DNA from: Anaerolineae bacterium
GTDB taxonomy: Bacteria > Chloroflexota > Anaerolineae > Aggregatilineales > Phototrophicaceae
Assembly (NCBI GenBank): GCA_022825675.1
Contig: JAJDWK010000068.1
Location: 29,354-93,353 of the forward strand
DNA length: 64,000 bases
Direction: 5' to 3'
The notes under the pieces are model-generated. The model did not search any database, was not told the DNA's origin, and saw nothing but the letters and a program-made list of their open reading frames with translations. Each line of letters begins with the position of its first letter. Positions within the stretch are counted from its first letter, which is position 1. The translations under genes and the position numbers were made by a program. Below, in pieces: positions 34,178 to 42,801 of this stretch.

Positions 34178-34217
34178 GTTCTATCGAGAAGACCTGATTT
34201 GATTGGGGGAGGAAGCA

Positions 34218-34781
34218 ATGGATATTCTACATCTGGTTAACCGTATGGAAGATTTGGTAGACGAAGGGCGGCGTTTTTTCACTACCAAGTACACTGTAGT
34301 TGACGAAGAACGGGTATTGGACCTCCTTGATCAAATGCGCATGTCGATACCGGATGAGATTGAAAAAGCCGCGCAGACGATAGAACAGCGCGACCGCGTG
34401 CTGGCGGAAGCCAATGAAGAAGCCGCGCGGATTGTGCAGCAGGCGCGCCAACACAGCGAAGATATGATTGACGAACATGATTTGGTCAAGCAGGCGAAGG
34501 TGCGCGCCGAATATGTGGTCGAGCAAGCCAATATACAGGCGCAGGCCATCACGCGGGAAGCGGATGAATATGTGCTCGCGCGCCTTAACCAGCTGGAGCA
34601 GCAGATCACCGGCTATCTCGCTGAAGTGCGCAATGGCATTGAGGATATGCAATATCAGGAAGCGGCTGCGGTGGAAGCGGCGCCGGAAAGCGATGTGATC
34701 GCTGCCGTCAGCGAGCCCGTGCCGCGCCCGATAATCAACTTTGACCGGCCAGCGCAAGCCCCGATAGGGAACGGCAGCTAA
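34218..34781 (+). CDS. Coiled-coil protein, DivIVA-like
   Basis: The ATG at 34218 follows a near-perfect GGGGGAGGA. The 187-residue product is almost wholly helical. MDILHLVNRMEDLVDEGRRFF is followed by DEERVLDLLDQMRMSIPDEIEKA and long heptad stretches rich in Glu, Gln and Ala, and it ends in an acidic, proline-bearing tail. It resembles the short DivIVA-like or ATP-synthase-b-like proteins found beside coaD in Chloroflexota. A scaffold role at the membrane or division site is possible; the function is not established. Confidence 0.8.
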   Translation: MDILHLVNRMEDLVDEGRRFFTTKYTVVDEERVLDLLDQMRMSIPDEIEKAAQTIEQRDRVLAEANEEAARIVQQARQHSEDMIDEHDLVKQAKVRAEYVVEQANIQAQAITREADEYVLARLNQLEQQITGYLAEVRNGIEDMQYQEAAAVEAAPESDVIAAVSEPVPRPIINFDRPAQAPIGNGS

Positions 34782-34891
34782 GTCCCTTATCCCGCTCTAC
34801 CCTCCCCAAACAGGCATCCATTTGCTGATGTCTGTTTGTATTTTCTACCCGGTCGGGCGCGCGCTTCCAAGCTGTAACTCCCGGTGCGCTC

Positions 34892-37240
34892 ATGCGCTTA
34901 CTCTTCATCGCCGTTTGCTGGGTACTCGGCATCAGCCTGGCGCGCGTTTCCCCCGCGCTGACAGCGGAACCTTGGGCGGCGCTGACCATTTTGCTGGCGG
35001 CAGCCGCTCTGGTCTTGCGGGGATGGCGCTGCTGCTGGCTGCTGATTTTGCTGGCAGTTGTGGCGGCTGGCGGCTGGCGGCAATCGATTGTGCCGCAGTC
35101 CAGCGAAATCGCGTCCTATAACGGCTACATCGGCACAATTAGCGGCATCGTCATTGACGAGCCGCGCCGGCGCGCTGACAGCGTACAAGCGCGGGTTGCG
35201 GTCGATTCTGTTTTTGCCAATCAAAAAACGGCGGCAACGAGCGGGCTCGTATTAATAGAAGCGCGGGGCAACGCCAATATCGCGTACGGCGACCGCATCC
35301 GCGCAACTGGCGCGCTGGCGCTGCCCGCTACTTGGGACCGGTTCTCCTACGCCCACTATCTGGGGCGGCAGAATGTCTTCAGCATCATGCAAAACGCGGC
35401 GGTCGAAGTGCTTGATAGCGGCTTGGGCGACCCGTTTTTCTCGCGGCTGCTGGCTATCAAGGGCAGTTTGCGGCGTCAAATCGCTGATGCGCTGCCCGAG
35501 CCGCAAGCCGGGCTCTTGACGGGCATCCTCCTGGGCGATGAGAGCGGCATCGCGCCCGAGGTGTCGGCGGCTTTTGAGCGCGCCGGCGCCGCCCATGTTG
35601 TCGCCATCAGCGGCTTCAACATGGTCATCGTCAGCGCGATTGTGATTCGATTGCTGGCGCATATTTTCCGCGGCAACAAAGCGGTGATAGTCTTCGGCGC
35701 GGTCACGATTATCCTGCTCTACGCGCTGTTCGTTGGCGCCAAGCCAGGCATCTTGCGCGCCGCGCTGATGAGCAGCCTGCTGGTCATCGGCGCGCAGCTG
35801 AACCGCAAGACTTTCGTGCCCGCATCGATGGCATTCGCCACGGTTTTGCTTTCGCTGGCGGACCCGAATGTTTTGCTGGATATCGGCTTCCAGCTGAGCC
35901 TATTTGCGGTACTGGGTTTGAGCATCTTCGCCGACCCGCTGTCCGACCGCTTCCGCCGGCTGCTGCAGCGCATACTGCCAGCGCCCGTGGTGACGCCCCT
36001 GCACAACTTTCTCAACGAGCCGCTTATCGTGTCGCTCGCGGCGCAAATCGCAACTTTTCCGCTAATCATGCTGTACTTTGGGCGCTTTTCTTTGGTGGCA
36101 ATCCCCGTCAACCTGTTGATAGTGCCGATGCAAACCGCGGTGCTGCTTCTGGGGCTGGCGGCGGTTGTGCTTAGCGTTTTTGTGCCGGCGCTGGGGCTGC
36201 TGGTATTCTGGGCGGAGCTGCTGCCACTATCCTGGACCATCACCATTGTCAGGCTCTTCGGCAGTTGGGAATTTGCCGATCTGCCTTTGATGGCAGACTC
36301 GCGGCTGCTTCAAGGCTTCTATCTGCTTTTGATCGGAGGCGCTATGCTGCGTTACGGGAATCCAACGCTTTGGCAGCGACTGCTCAGCATGTTATTGAGC
36401 AATGCCATCAAGTTGACCGCGCTTGCCGCAAGCGGAATCGTCACGCTTTTGCTGCTGGCGATGGCAATCAGCAGACCAGACGGGCAGCTGCATCTTTGGC
36501 TGCTTGACATGGGACATAGCAACGCCGTGCTGATACAGACGCCGGGCGGCATGCAGGGCTTGGTCGATGGCGGGCGCTTCCCCACCCGCCTGCTGACCGC
36601 CATTGGCGACCGCCTGCCCTTTTATGACCGCGAAATCGAATTCCTCGCCATCACCCATCCTGACGCCTGGGACATCGCCGCTCTCAGCGCCGTGCTGGAG
36701 CGCTATTCGGTTGGCGTCACGCTGTACCATGGGCAAGCCAATACCGGCGCGGACTATCTTAAAATCCGCGAGCAGCTCACGCGCAGTGAAAGCCCGATTG
36801 TGACGGCGCATGCGGGCAAGCGGCTTGAGTTTTCGGACGGCGTCCTGCTCGAAATCCTGCACCCGCAGGGCACACCAGGCATCATCGACCGGCTGGGCGA
36901 TCAAGCGCTGGTCTTGCGCCTGAGCTATGGCGAAGTTTCCTTCCTGCTGACTTCTGACCTCAGCGTGGCGGGGCAGCGAGAGCTGCTGGCGGCGGGTATT
37001 TCTCCCGCGGCAACGGTGCTGCAAATCCCGCAGCATGGCGGGGCGCGGGCGGTCGACGGCGAGTTCCTGGCGCAAGCCGCGCCGCAGGTGGCGCTGCTGC
37101 AGAGCGATATCGCGAACCGGCGCGGCGACCCTGACCCGGATACCCTGGCGCGCTTCGTTGATGTGCCGCTGCTGCGCACCGACGAAATCGGCGCAATTCA
37201 CTTGAGCACAGACGGCGTCGAGCTGCGCCTGCACAATTAA
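34892..37240 (+). CDS. comEC: ComEC/Rec2-family DNA uptake protein with degenerate hydrolase domain
   Basis: The product has 782 residues. The order is short membrane helices, a DUF4131-like OB segment, the competence membrane domain (LLTGILLGDESGIAPEVSAAFERAGAAHVVAISGFNMVIV in parts: GILLGDESG, HVVAISGFNM) and a C-terminal metallo-beta-lactamase fold. ComEC forms the channel for incoming single strands. Here the hydrolase motif is ruined: LDMGHSNA for LDVGQGDA, THPDAWDIAAL where HxHxDH is expected, and QIPQHGG for PHHG. The fold survives (LLTSDLS) but the metal ligands are mostly gone. Confidence 0.9.
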   Translation: MRLLFIAVCWVLGISLARVSPALTAEPWAALTILLAAAALVLRGWRCCWLLILLAVVAAGGWRQSIVPQSSEIASYNGYIGTISGIVIDEPRRRADSVQARVAVDSVFANQKTAATSGLVLIEARGNANIAYGDRIRATGALALPATWDRFSYAHYLGRQNVFSIMQNAAVEVLDSGLGDPFFSRLLAIKGSLRRQIADALPEPQAGLLTGILLGDESGIAPEVSAAFERAGAAHVVAISGFNMVIVSAIVIRLLAHIFRGNKAVIVFGAVTIILLYALFVGAKPGILRAALMSSLLVIGAQLNRKTFVPASMAFATVLLSLADPNVLLDIGFQLSLFAVLGLSIFADPLSDRFRRLLQRILPAPVVTPLHNFLNEPLIVSLAAQIATFPLIMLYFGRFSLVAIPVNLLIVPMQTAVLLLGLAAVVLSVFVPALGLLVFWAELLPLSWTITIVRLFGSWEFADLPLMADSRLLQGFYLLLIGGAMLRYGNPTLWQRLLSMLLSNAIKLTALAASGIVTLLLLAMAISRPDGQLHLWLLDMGHSNAVLIQTPGGMQGLVDGGRFPTRLLTAIGDRLPFYDREIEFLAITHPDAWDIAALSAVLERYSVGVTLYHGQANTGADYLKIREQLTRSESPIVTAHAGKRLEFSDGVLLEILHPQGTPGIIDRLGDQALVLRLSYGEVSFLLTSDLSVAGQRELLAAGISPAATVLQIPQHGGARAVDGEFLAQAAPQVALLQSDIANRRGDPDPDTLARFVDVPLLRTDEIGAIHLSTDGVELRLHN

Positions 37241-37248
37241 GCAAGCGC

Positions 37249-37282
37249 AAAAAAACAAGGGAAAGGCGCTCGCCCTCCCCTT
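37249..37282 (-). terminator. Terminator downstream of the Gfo/Idh gene
   Basis: A hairpin (AAGGG...GGCG-CT-CGCC...CCCTT, 37257-37282) is followed on the minus strand by TTGTTTTTTTG. It lies between the convergent comEC and Gfo/Idh genes and terminates at least the minus-strand transcript. Confidence 0.65.
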
Positions 37283-37306
37283 TTCCGCTCGTTGCAGTTT
37301 GGTGCC

Positions 37307-38509
37307 TTAGTAGCGAATGTCTACATGTTTCTTGGAAGCCGCCGACTGCAAAATCGCGTCACAGATGACGGCGTTGCGATAGCCATCAACAAAAGTGGCG
37401 CCATAAGGCGCGACATCGGCATCGTTGACAATCGCGTTGAAGAAGTGGTGGAATTCGTGCACGAAGCTGTGCTCCCAGCCGATGATATGCCCGTGGGGCC
37501 ACCAATTCTCCCAATAGGGATGGTGCGCTTCGGACACCAGGACATTGTGGAAGCCCTGGGTGGTATCGGGATTTTCGCCTTTCCAAAAGACATTGAGCTC
37601 GTTCAGCCGTTCCAGGTTGAAGTGAATCGAGCCATTTTCAGCGTTGATTTCAAAGGAGTTGAAGTTCTTGCGCCCCTGGGCGAAGCGCGTCGCCTCGACA
37701 GTGCCCAGCGCGCCATTGTCAAAGTCCAATAGCGCGACAAAGCCGTCATCAACATCAGACTTTGCCATGCCGCCGCTGCCATCAGGGCGTTCGGTGAGCC
37801 AGGTTTGCGCCAAGCCGGCGACAGCCTTAGGCTCGCCGACAAGGAAACGCGCCAGGTCGATGATATGCGCGCCCAAATCGCCCAAAGCGCCGCTGCCAGC
37901 GACCGCCTTGTTGAAGCGCCAACTGGTTTCCATCTCGGGGTCCATGCCCCATTCTTGCAGATAGACGGCGCGCCAGTGATAAATTCTGCCGAGTTTGCCG
38001 CTCTCGATCAGCTTTTTGGCTTGCTGGATTGCCGGCACAAAGCGGTAATTAAAAGCGACCATGTGTTTGACGCCGGCGCTTTGCACCGCGTCCAGCATAG
38101 ATTTTGCTTCTTCCGCCGTGCGCGCCAGCGGCTTCTCACAGAAGACATGCTTGCCAGCGGCGGCGGCGGCGATGCAAGGCTCGGCATGGGCGTCATTGGG
38201 TCCGCCATTGTCCAGCAGCTGCACGCCATCATCGGCGATCAGGTCGCGCCAATCGGTGTAGGCGCGCTCGTAGCCATAGCGCTGCGCCGCGGCGGTGACA
38301 GCCGCTTCGTTGCGCCCGGCAATCGCCGCCAGCCGCGGGATTGCCACTGGCGGATACATCATGTAAGGGATTTTCTTGAAAGCGTTGCTGTGCGCCTTGC
38401 CCATGAAGGCGTAGCCAATCATGCCAATGCCGATTTCGGGCGCGTCGGCATCGCTCGCCGCGCCCGCCATGCTGGTGAAGCTGCTGCTGACTTGTTTTTC
38501 TTCAGCCAT
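37307..38509 (-). CDS. Gfo/Idh/MocA-family NAD(P)-dependent sugar dehydrogenase
   Basis: The 400-residue protein begins with about 23 polar residues. The Rossmann domain follows (IGIGMIGYAFMGKAHSNAFK) with LDNGGPNDAHAEP and the catalytic-lysine motif EKPLA in HVFCEKPLARTAEEAK. The C-terminal alpha/beta domain has RFVPAIQQAKKLIESG and GDLGAHIIDLARFLVGEP. These enzymes oxidise or reduce sugars, inositols or anhydro-sugars; the exact substrate is open. AGGAGAATCC precedes the ATG. It lies 29 bp after the isomerase gene, a common pairing in inositol and sugar catabolism. Confidence 0.92.
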   Translation of the reverse strand: MAEEKQVSSSFTSMAGAASDADAPEIGIGMIGYAFMGKAHSNAFKKIPYMMYPPVAIPRLAAIAGRNEAAVTAAAQRYGYERAYTDWRDLIADDGVQLLDNGGPNDAHAEPCIAAAAAGKHVFCEKPLARTAEEAKSMLDAVQSAGVKHMVAFNYRFVPAIQQAKKLIESGKLGRIYHWRAVYLQEWGMDPEMETSWRFNKAVAGSGALGDLGAHIIDLARFLVGEPKAVAGLAQTWLTERPDGSGGMAKSDVDDGFVALLDFDNGALGTVEATRFAQGRKNFNSFEINAENGSIHFNLERLNELNVFWKGENPDTTQGFHNVLVSEAHHPYWENWWPHGHIIGWEHSFVHEFHHFFNAIVNDADVAPYGATFVDGYRNAVICDAILQSAASKKHVDIRY

Positions 38510-38538
38510 TGGGATTCTCCTGTCTGATACTTTCGGGC

Positions 38539-39540
38539 TTATTCGTCGGCGAAGGCGGCGTCAAAGGCGACTGCGGACGCGGTGAAATCGTTGGCTTTCA
38601 CCCAGGCGGCGGATTCAGTCGCGCCAAACTCGCGGTCCATGCCGCTGTCTTCCCATTCGACAGAGAGGGGTCCGTTGTATCCAGCGCGGTTCAAAGCCCG
38701 TATCATCGCGTCGATATCAAGGTCGCCATGCCCCGGCGAGACAAAATCCCAGCCGCGGCGGGGGTCGCCAAAATTGAGGTGAGAGCCGAGGATGCTGGTA
38801 ACATTATCCAGCGTAACTTTGGAGTCTTTGATGTGCACATGGAAGATACGATCGGCAAAGCGGTCGATGAATTTCACGGGGTCGAAGAGTTGATGGATGA
38901 AATGGCTCGGGTCAAAATTGAAGCCGAAAGCGGGGTGCCCATCCAGTGCCGCTACGCTCTTCTCCGCGGTGTAGATGTCATAGGCGATTTCGCCCGGGTG
39001 CGCCTCCAGCGCGAACTTGATGCCTTCGGCAGCAAAAGCATCAAGCACGGGACGCCAGCGGTCGGCAAATTCACGATAGCCGGCGTCCACCATTTCGTCT
39101 GATGTGGGCGGGAAGCGATAAATCAAATGCCAGACGGGGCTGCCGGTGAAGCCATTGACGACATCGACGCCGAAGGCTTTGGCGGCGCGCGCCGTGTCAA
39201 TCATCTCCTGGGCGCAGCGGGCGCGCACGCCATCGGGGTCGCCATCGCCCCAAAGTCTATCGGGCAGGATGGCGCGGTGGCGCTCATCAATGAAGCCGTC
39301 CGCCACACACTGCCCCACGAGGTGATTGCTAATCGAGAAATATGCCAAGCCCTGCGCTTCCAACACATCTTTGCGCGACTGGATATAGGCATCGCTTTCC
39401 AGCGCCTTGTCGACTTCAAAATGGTCGCCCCAGCATGCCAGCTCCAAACCGTCATAGCCGAAGCTCTTGGCTTTTTCGGCGATGACTTCAAAGGGAAAAT
39501 CCGCCCACTGTCCTGTGAATAAAGTTACTGGTCTTGGCAT
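38539..39540 (-). CDS. Sugar phosphate isomerase/epimerase-type TIM-barrel protein
   Basis: The 333-residue protein has the xylose-isomerase-like (AP endonuclease family 2) barrel pattern: [88 protein letters not shown] and [15 protein letters not shown]. Metal-binding Glu, His and Asp positions are in place. Family members isomerise or epimerise sugars or inosose. With the dehydrogenase downstream it looks like a catabolic pair. GAAAGGACGAG precedes the ATG. Confidence 0.9.
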   Translation of the reverse strand: MPRPVTLFTGQWADFPFEVIAEKAKSFGYDGLELACWGDHFEVDKALESDAYIQSRKDVLEAQGLAYFSISNHLVGQCVADGFIDERHRAILPDRLWGDGDPDGVRARCAQEMIDTARAAKAFGVDVVNGFTGSPVWHLIYRFPPTSDEMVDAGYREFADRWRPVLDAFAAEGIKFALEAHPGEIAYDIYTAEKSVAALDGHPAFGFNFDPSHFIHQLFDPVKFIDRFADRIFHVHIKDSKVTLDNVTSILGSHLNFGDPRRGWDFVSPGHGDLDIDAMIRALNRAGYNGPLSVEWEDSGMDREFGATESAAWVKANDFTASAVAFDAAFADE

Positions 39541-39642
39541 AGGTCTCGTCCTTTCAAGCGCTTTCCAAGCCTACAATTGCAGTATGCAGGCATCTAGTAT
39601 AGCGAGCAATCGCTTTTGTACCAATACAGCGCCAAGAAGGCA

Positions 39643-39942
39643 CAGGGCAATTGCATCAAAATATACTTCACCACAGAGACGCAGGAAGTAAATGCAACAA
39701 AGTAATTAGAATGTGAAAGCGCGGAGATTCGACAAGGATTTTTACCACCGAGTACACCGAGATACACCGAGAAAAGCACGAGAAATCTCTTTAAATCTTT
39801 ACTCGGTGTGCTCAATTTTCCTCTGTGTTCTCGGTGGTAAGGGCTGTGTACAAACTACCCTGATAAATGAAGAAGCATAGAGCCATTTCAAGAATATACT
39901 TTGTGTCTTTGTGGTGAAAAACAATTTGATGCGATTGCCCTG
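39643..39942 (-). mobile_element. MITE-like element, copy R4 (300 bp, inverted orientation)
   Basis: Both termini are well kept. Left: CAGGGCAATTGCATCAAA. Right, inverted: CAGGGCAATCGCATCAAA, continuing as an inverted repeat of about 36 bp with six differences through TTCACCACA. Read on the minus strand, its left ~200 bp match R2 and R3, including the ACCACCGAG/CTCGGTGGT hairpin. The last ~90 bp differ, ending instead in a second copy of the left terminus. I find no flanking direct repeat. It fills most of the 488 bp between the divergent isomerase and amidohydrolase genes; the remainder shows only their Shine-Dalgarno regions. Confidence 0.85.
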
Positions 39943-40028
39943 CCCTGCCGATGGCATGTTGTGCATAGCTTGCGCCTTTTGTTATTATTGCGCGAAGCAT
40001 CAGCAACACAGTCGCGAGGCGCATCCTT

Positions 40029-40982
40029 ATGTACAACGGCTTAAAAGTAATCGACTTTCATGTGCATTTCCCAACGCGGCGGGAGTGGTTTATGGGACCC
40101 GGACCCAACCCGCGCCAGCAATATGCAGACCGGGTTGGCGAGCGGCGGGCGCGAGTCGCGCGGGAATTCGCCATGAGCTACAACCGGCAATGGCGCGCCA
40201 CTTGGGGCTTTGAAGGTCCCGAGCGCGGCAGCTATAGCGATGAGGAGCAAGCCGACCGCTGGGCAGAGGAAGTGCGCCGTTATGGCTTGCGCGCGGTGGG
40301 TTTTGTCACCGGCGGCGGCAACAAGAATCTGGCAAGCATTATCAAGCGGCATCCGGATATATTTGTCGGCTTCGCGCATAATTATCTGTTTGATGAAGGT
40401 GCGGCGGATGAAGTCCGCCGGGCGGTGCGCGAAGATGGCATGAAAGCCTATAAGCTGCTGGCGCCATCGCTGGACCGCCCAGTAGAAGACGAAGCCGCCT
40501 ACCCCGTTTGGGAAGCCTGCGCCGAGCTGGGCATACCCGTCTTGATTCACTTCGGCATCCAGGGCAGCGGCGGCGGCATCGCCTGGCATCAAAATATCAA
40601 CCCGTTGAAGCTGCATAATGTCGCCAAGGACTTCCCGGATGTTACCTTTGTGGTGCCGCATTTCGGCTGCGCCTGGATCCGCGAGACTTTACAATTGTGC
40701 TGGGCTTGCGGCAATGTCTGCATCGACACTTCTGGCTCCAACCAATGGGTCAAATGGGTGGATGGCGAGTGGGATACCAAGAAGCTCTTCCGCAAATATA
40801 TGGAAACCATCGGTCCCGAGCGCATCATCTTCGGCACGGATTCCAGCTATTTCCCGCGGGGATTTGCCGAGCCCTATATCAAGCAGCAGATACGCGATGT
40901 GCGGGAACTGAATTATCGGGAAGCGGATATCCAGTTGATATTTGGCGGCAACGCGGCGCGGCTCTTCAATATCGAGCTTTGA
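40029..40982 (+). CDS. Amidohydrolase family 2 (ACMSD-like) protein
   Basis: The 317-residue TIM-barrel enzyme begins MYNGLKVIDFHVHFPTRREW, with the metal-binding H-x-H in DFHVHF. Further ligands fit IPVLIHFG, VVPHFGCAWI and the C-terminal aspartate in IIFGTDSSYFPRG, with FGGNAARLFNI as the family tail. Members decarboxylate or hydrolyse lactones and carboxylates. GAGGCGCATCC precedes the ATG. It lies 83 bp before the CUT1 binding-protein gene and divergent from the Gfo/Idh pair, so a shared carbohydrate or acid pathway is likely. Confidence 0.9.
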   Translation: MYNGLKVIDFHVHFPTRREWFMGPGPNPRQQYADRVGERRARVAREFAMSYNRQWRATWGFEGPERGSYSDEEQADRWAEEVRRYGLRAVGFVTGGGNKNLASIIKRHPDIFVGFAHNYLFDEGAADEVRRAVREDGMKAYKLLAPSLDRPVEDEAAYPVWEACAELGIPVLIHFGIQGSGGGIAWHQNINPLKLHNVAKDFPDVTFVVPHFGCAWIRETLQLCWACGNVCIDTSGSNQWVKWVDGEWDTKKLFRKYMETIGPERIIFGTDSSYFPRGFAEPYIKQQIRDVRELNYREADIQLIFGGNAARLFNIEL

Positions 40983-41065
40983 TGCCAGCGGCGCATTTGG
41001 CAATGCCGTCAAAATTGAGTACAGTCTATACGGTCAAAACAAATTCACAGCAAAAGGAGCAGAAA

Positions 41066-42364
41066 ATGACTAGGAAGCTATTAATCTTGGCGATTTTGGC
41101 GCTTATTACCGCGAGCCTTGGCGGGTTCGCGCTGGCGCAAGATGATGTCGTCGAGATTGAATATTGGCAGTACAACTTCGGCGCCCGCGTCGAGGCGATG
41201 AACGAGCTTATCGCTCAATTTGAAGAAGCCAATCCGAACATCAAAGTTGTGCACAACAGCGATATTCCCTACGCCAACTTCCGCGATGAGCTGGCGGCAT
41301 CGGCGCCGGCGGGCGTGGGACCCGATGTTGTTACGCTATATTTCGGCTGGATCATCGCCTTTGTTGATGCCGGCTATTTGGTGCCATTGCCGGAAGAGCC
41401 CTTCAGCGAAGACTTCATCCGCGCGACCTTCTCGCCGATGGTGGCGAATTCCAAGTACCTCGGCGATTATTGGGCGATACCAACGGCTGTGCGCTCGCTG
41501 GCGCTGTTCTGGAACAAGGACATCCTCGCTGACGCCGGCTTGGATCCCGATTCTCCGCCGGCAACTTTGGACGAATTCCAGGAAATCGCCATCGCCACCA
41601 CCGCCTATGATGGCGACCCCAGCGACATTTTGAGCATCACGCGGCAGGGTTTCTCGCCGACGATGGAAGGGCAGATTCATCACTGGTTCCGCGATGTCTT
41701 AATCCGCCAATTCGGTGGTTCTTCCTACAGCGAAGACGGCAGAACCGTGACCTATAACAGCGAAGCCGGCTGCGAGGCATTTTCCTGGGTACTCGATTTT
41801 GAGAGGGAATATGTAACGGGCAGTTTCGACATCATGGATGGCTCCACCAATGCCTTCATCAATGGCGAAGTGGCGCTGCACATCGATGGCTCCTTCCGCG
41901 TTGGCACCATCCGCGCCAACAATCCGGAGCTGAATTATGGCGTTGCCGAGCTGCCGGTGGGACCCAATGGCGAACATCATACTTTTGGCTCTTACTGGAC
42001 ACATGGCTTGACCCGCCGCGCCGCCGCTGACCCCGCGCGCCGCGAAGCCGCCATCAAATTCCTGGAGTTCATCACCACGCCAGAAGCGGGGGCGCTCTGG
42101 GTGAGCATCGTGGGCGAGCTGCCGGCGCAGTTGGCATCCGCCAGCGATGAAGAACTATTGGCTGACCCGATTCTGGGTCCCTTCTCGGCGGGGCTGGAAT
42201 ACGCCAATGCGACCTTCTTTGTCGATGAAAGCGCGCAAAGACAGGTGCTGCTGGACGCCTATGATTTGGTTGTCCTGGGCGGGATGGACCCCTGTGACGC
42301 GCTGGATGAAGCCGCTGCCATCGAGCAGGAATTGCTTGACGAATTCTGGGCGAGCCGCGAATAG
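41066..42364 (+). CDS. CUT1-family extracellular solute-binding protein
   Basis: The ATG at 41066 follows AAAAGGAG and gives 432 residues; a longer in-frame reading overlapping the amidohydrolase is spurious. A signal peptide (MTRKLLILAILALITASLG, cleavage near ALA-Q) has no lipobox cysteine. The mature part shows the family-1 pattern: IEYWQYNFGARVEAMNELIAQFEEANPNIKV (in parts WQYNFGARVEAM, PNIKVVHNSDIPY), LFWNKDIL, GQIHHW and INGEVALHIDGSF. It should deliver a sugar or oligosaccharide to the MalF/MalG-like permeases downstream. A strong intercistronic hairpin follows. Confidence 0.92.
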   Translation: MTRKLLILAILALITASLGGFALAQDDVVEIEYWQYNFGARVEAMNELIAQFEEANPNIKVVHNSDIPYANFRDELAASAPAGVGPDVVTLYFGWIIAFVDAGYLVPLPEEPFSEDFIRATFSPMVANSKYLGDYWAIPTAVRSLALFWNKDILADAGLDPDSPPATLDEFQEIAIATTAYDGDPSDILSITRQGFSPTMEGQIHHWFRDVLIRQFGGSSYSEDGRTVTYNSEAGCEAFSWVLDFEREYVTGSFDIMDGSTNAFINGEVALHIDGSFRVGTIRANNPELNYGVAELPVGPNGEHHTFGSYWTHGLTRRAAADPARREAAIKFLEFITTPEAGALWVSIVGELPAQLASASDEELLADPILGPFSAGLEYANATFFVDESAQRQVLLDAYDLVVLGGMDPCDALDEAAAIEQELLDEFWASRE

Positions 42365-42386
42365 CAACGCCGATTGAGAGTATAAA

Positions 42387-42424
42387 CTGCGCCGGGCGGA
42401 TGATGTAGGTTCCGCCGGGCGCAG
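42387..42424 (+). promoter_or_regulatory. Intercistronic hairpin after the binding-protein gene
   Basis: CTGCGCCGGGCGGA pairs with TCCGCCGGGCGCAG (one mismatch in 14) around TGATGTAGGT. There is no U-tract, so it is more likely an RNA-stability or 3'-end-protecting element that favours binding-protein expression than a full terminator. Confidence 0.55.
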
Positions 42425-42453
42425 CTGCATCACAATGAGGAGAGCGCGCAAGT

Positions 42454-42786
42454 ATGAAAGAGAAAAACGAACATATCTATGAAGCGGGTTTTGAAGATGG
42501 CTTCCGCGCCGCGGCGGGAAGCGGGCAGCCGCTGGAAGCGCGCAATCAAACGGCATTTGTCCTTGGCCTGATTGCCGGCTTCTTTGGCGTTTGGGGGCTC
42601 AGCCATGTGCTCAACAACAAGGTGGGCAGCGGCTGCCTCTGGATGCTCATAATTGGACCGGTTTTGGCGGGCATCCTCGGCGGCGCGATCGTGGCAACTG
42701 GCGGCTTGGGCGCGGTGGTAGTGGTGCCGCTGTGGCTCTACATTGTCTATGCGCAAGCCAAGTCCGGCGCCAGCAACTTCAATTAG
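42454..42786 (+). CDS. Small membrane protein embedded in sugar ABC transporter operon
   Basis: The 110-residue product follows GAGGAGAG. An acidic N-terminus (MKEKNEHIYEAGFEDGFRAA) leads into two or three hydrophobic segments (TAFVLGLIAGFFGVWGLSHVL, then a glycine-rich GPVLAGILGGAIVATGGLGAVVVVPLWLYIVY region, in parts LAGILGGAIVATGG). The C-terminal tail is short and polar. I recognise no family. It lies between the binding-protein gene and the first permease gene, so it may be a transporter accessory or an unrelated passenger. Confidence 0.7.
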   Translation: MKEKNEHIYEAGFEDGFRAAAGSGQPLEARNQTAFVLGLIAGFFGVWGLSHVLNNKVGSGCLWMLIIGPVLAGILGGAIVATGGLGAVVVVPLWLYIVYAQAKSGASNFN

Positions 42787-42801
42787 AAAAGAGCAAGCAG
42801 T

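Noticed and set aside
40697..41065. Upstream extension of the CUT1 binding-protein frame
   Set aside because: It overlaps the amidohydrolase in another frame; the ATG at 41066 has a Shine-Dalgarno site and begins a signal peptide.
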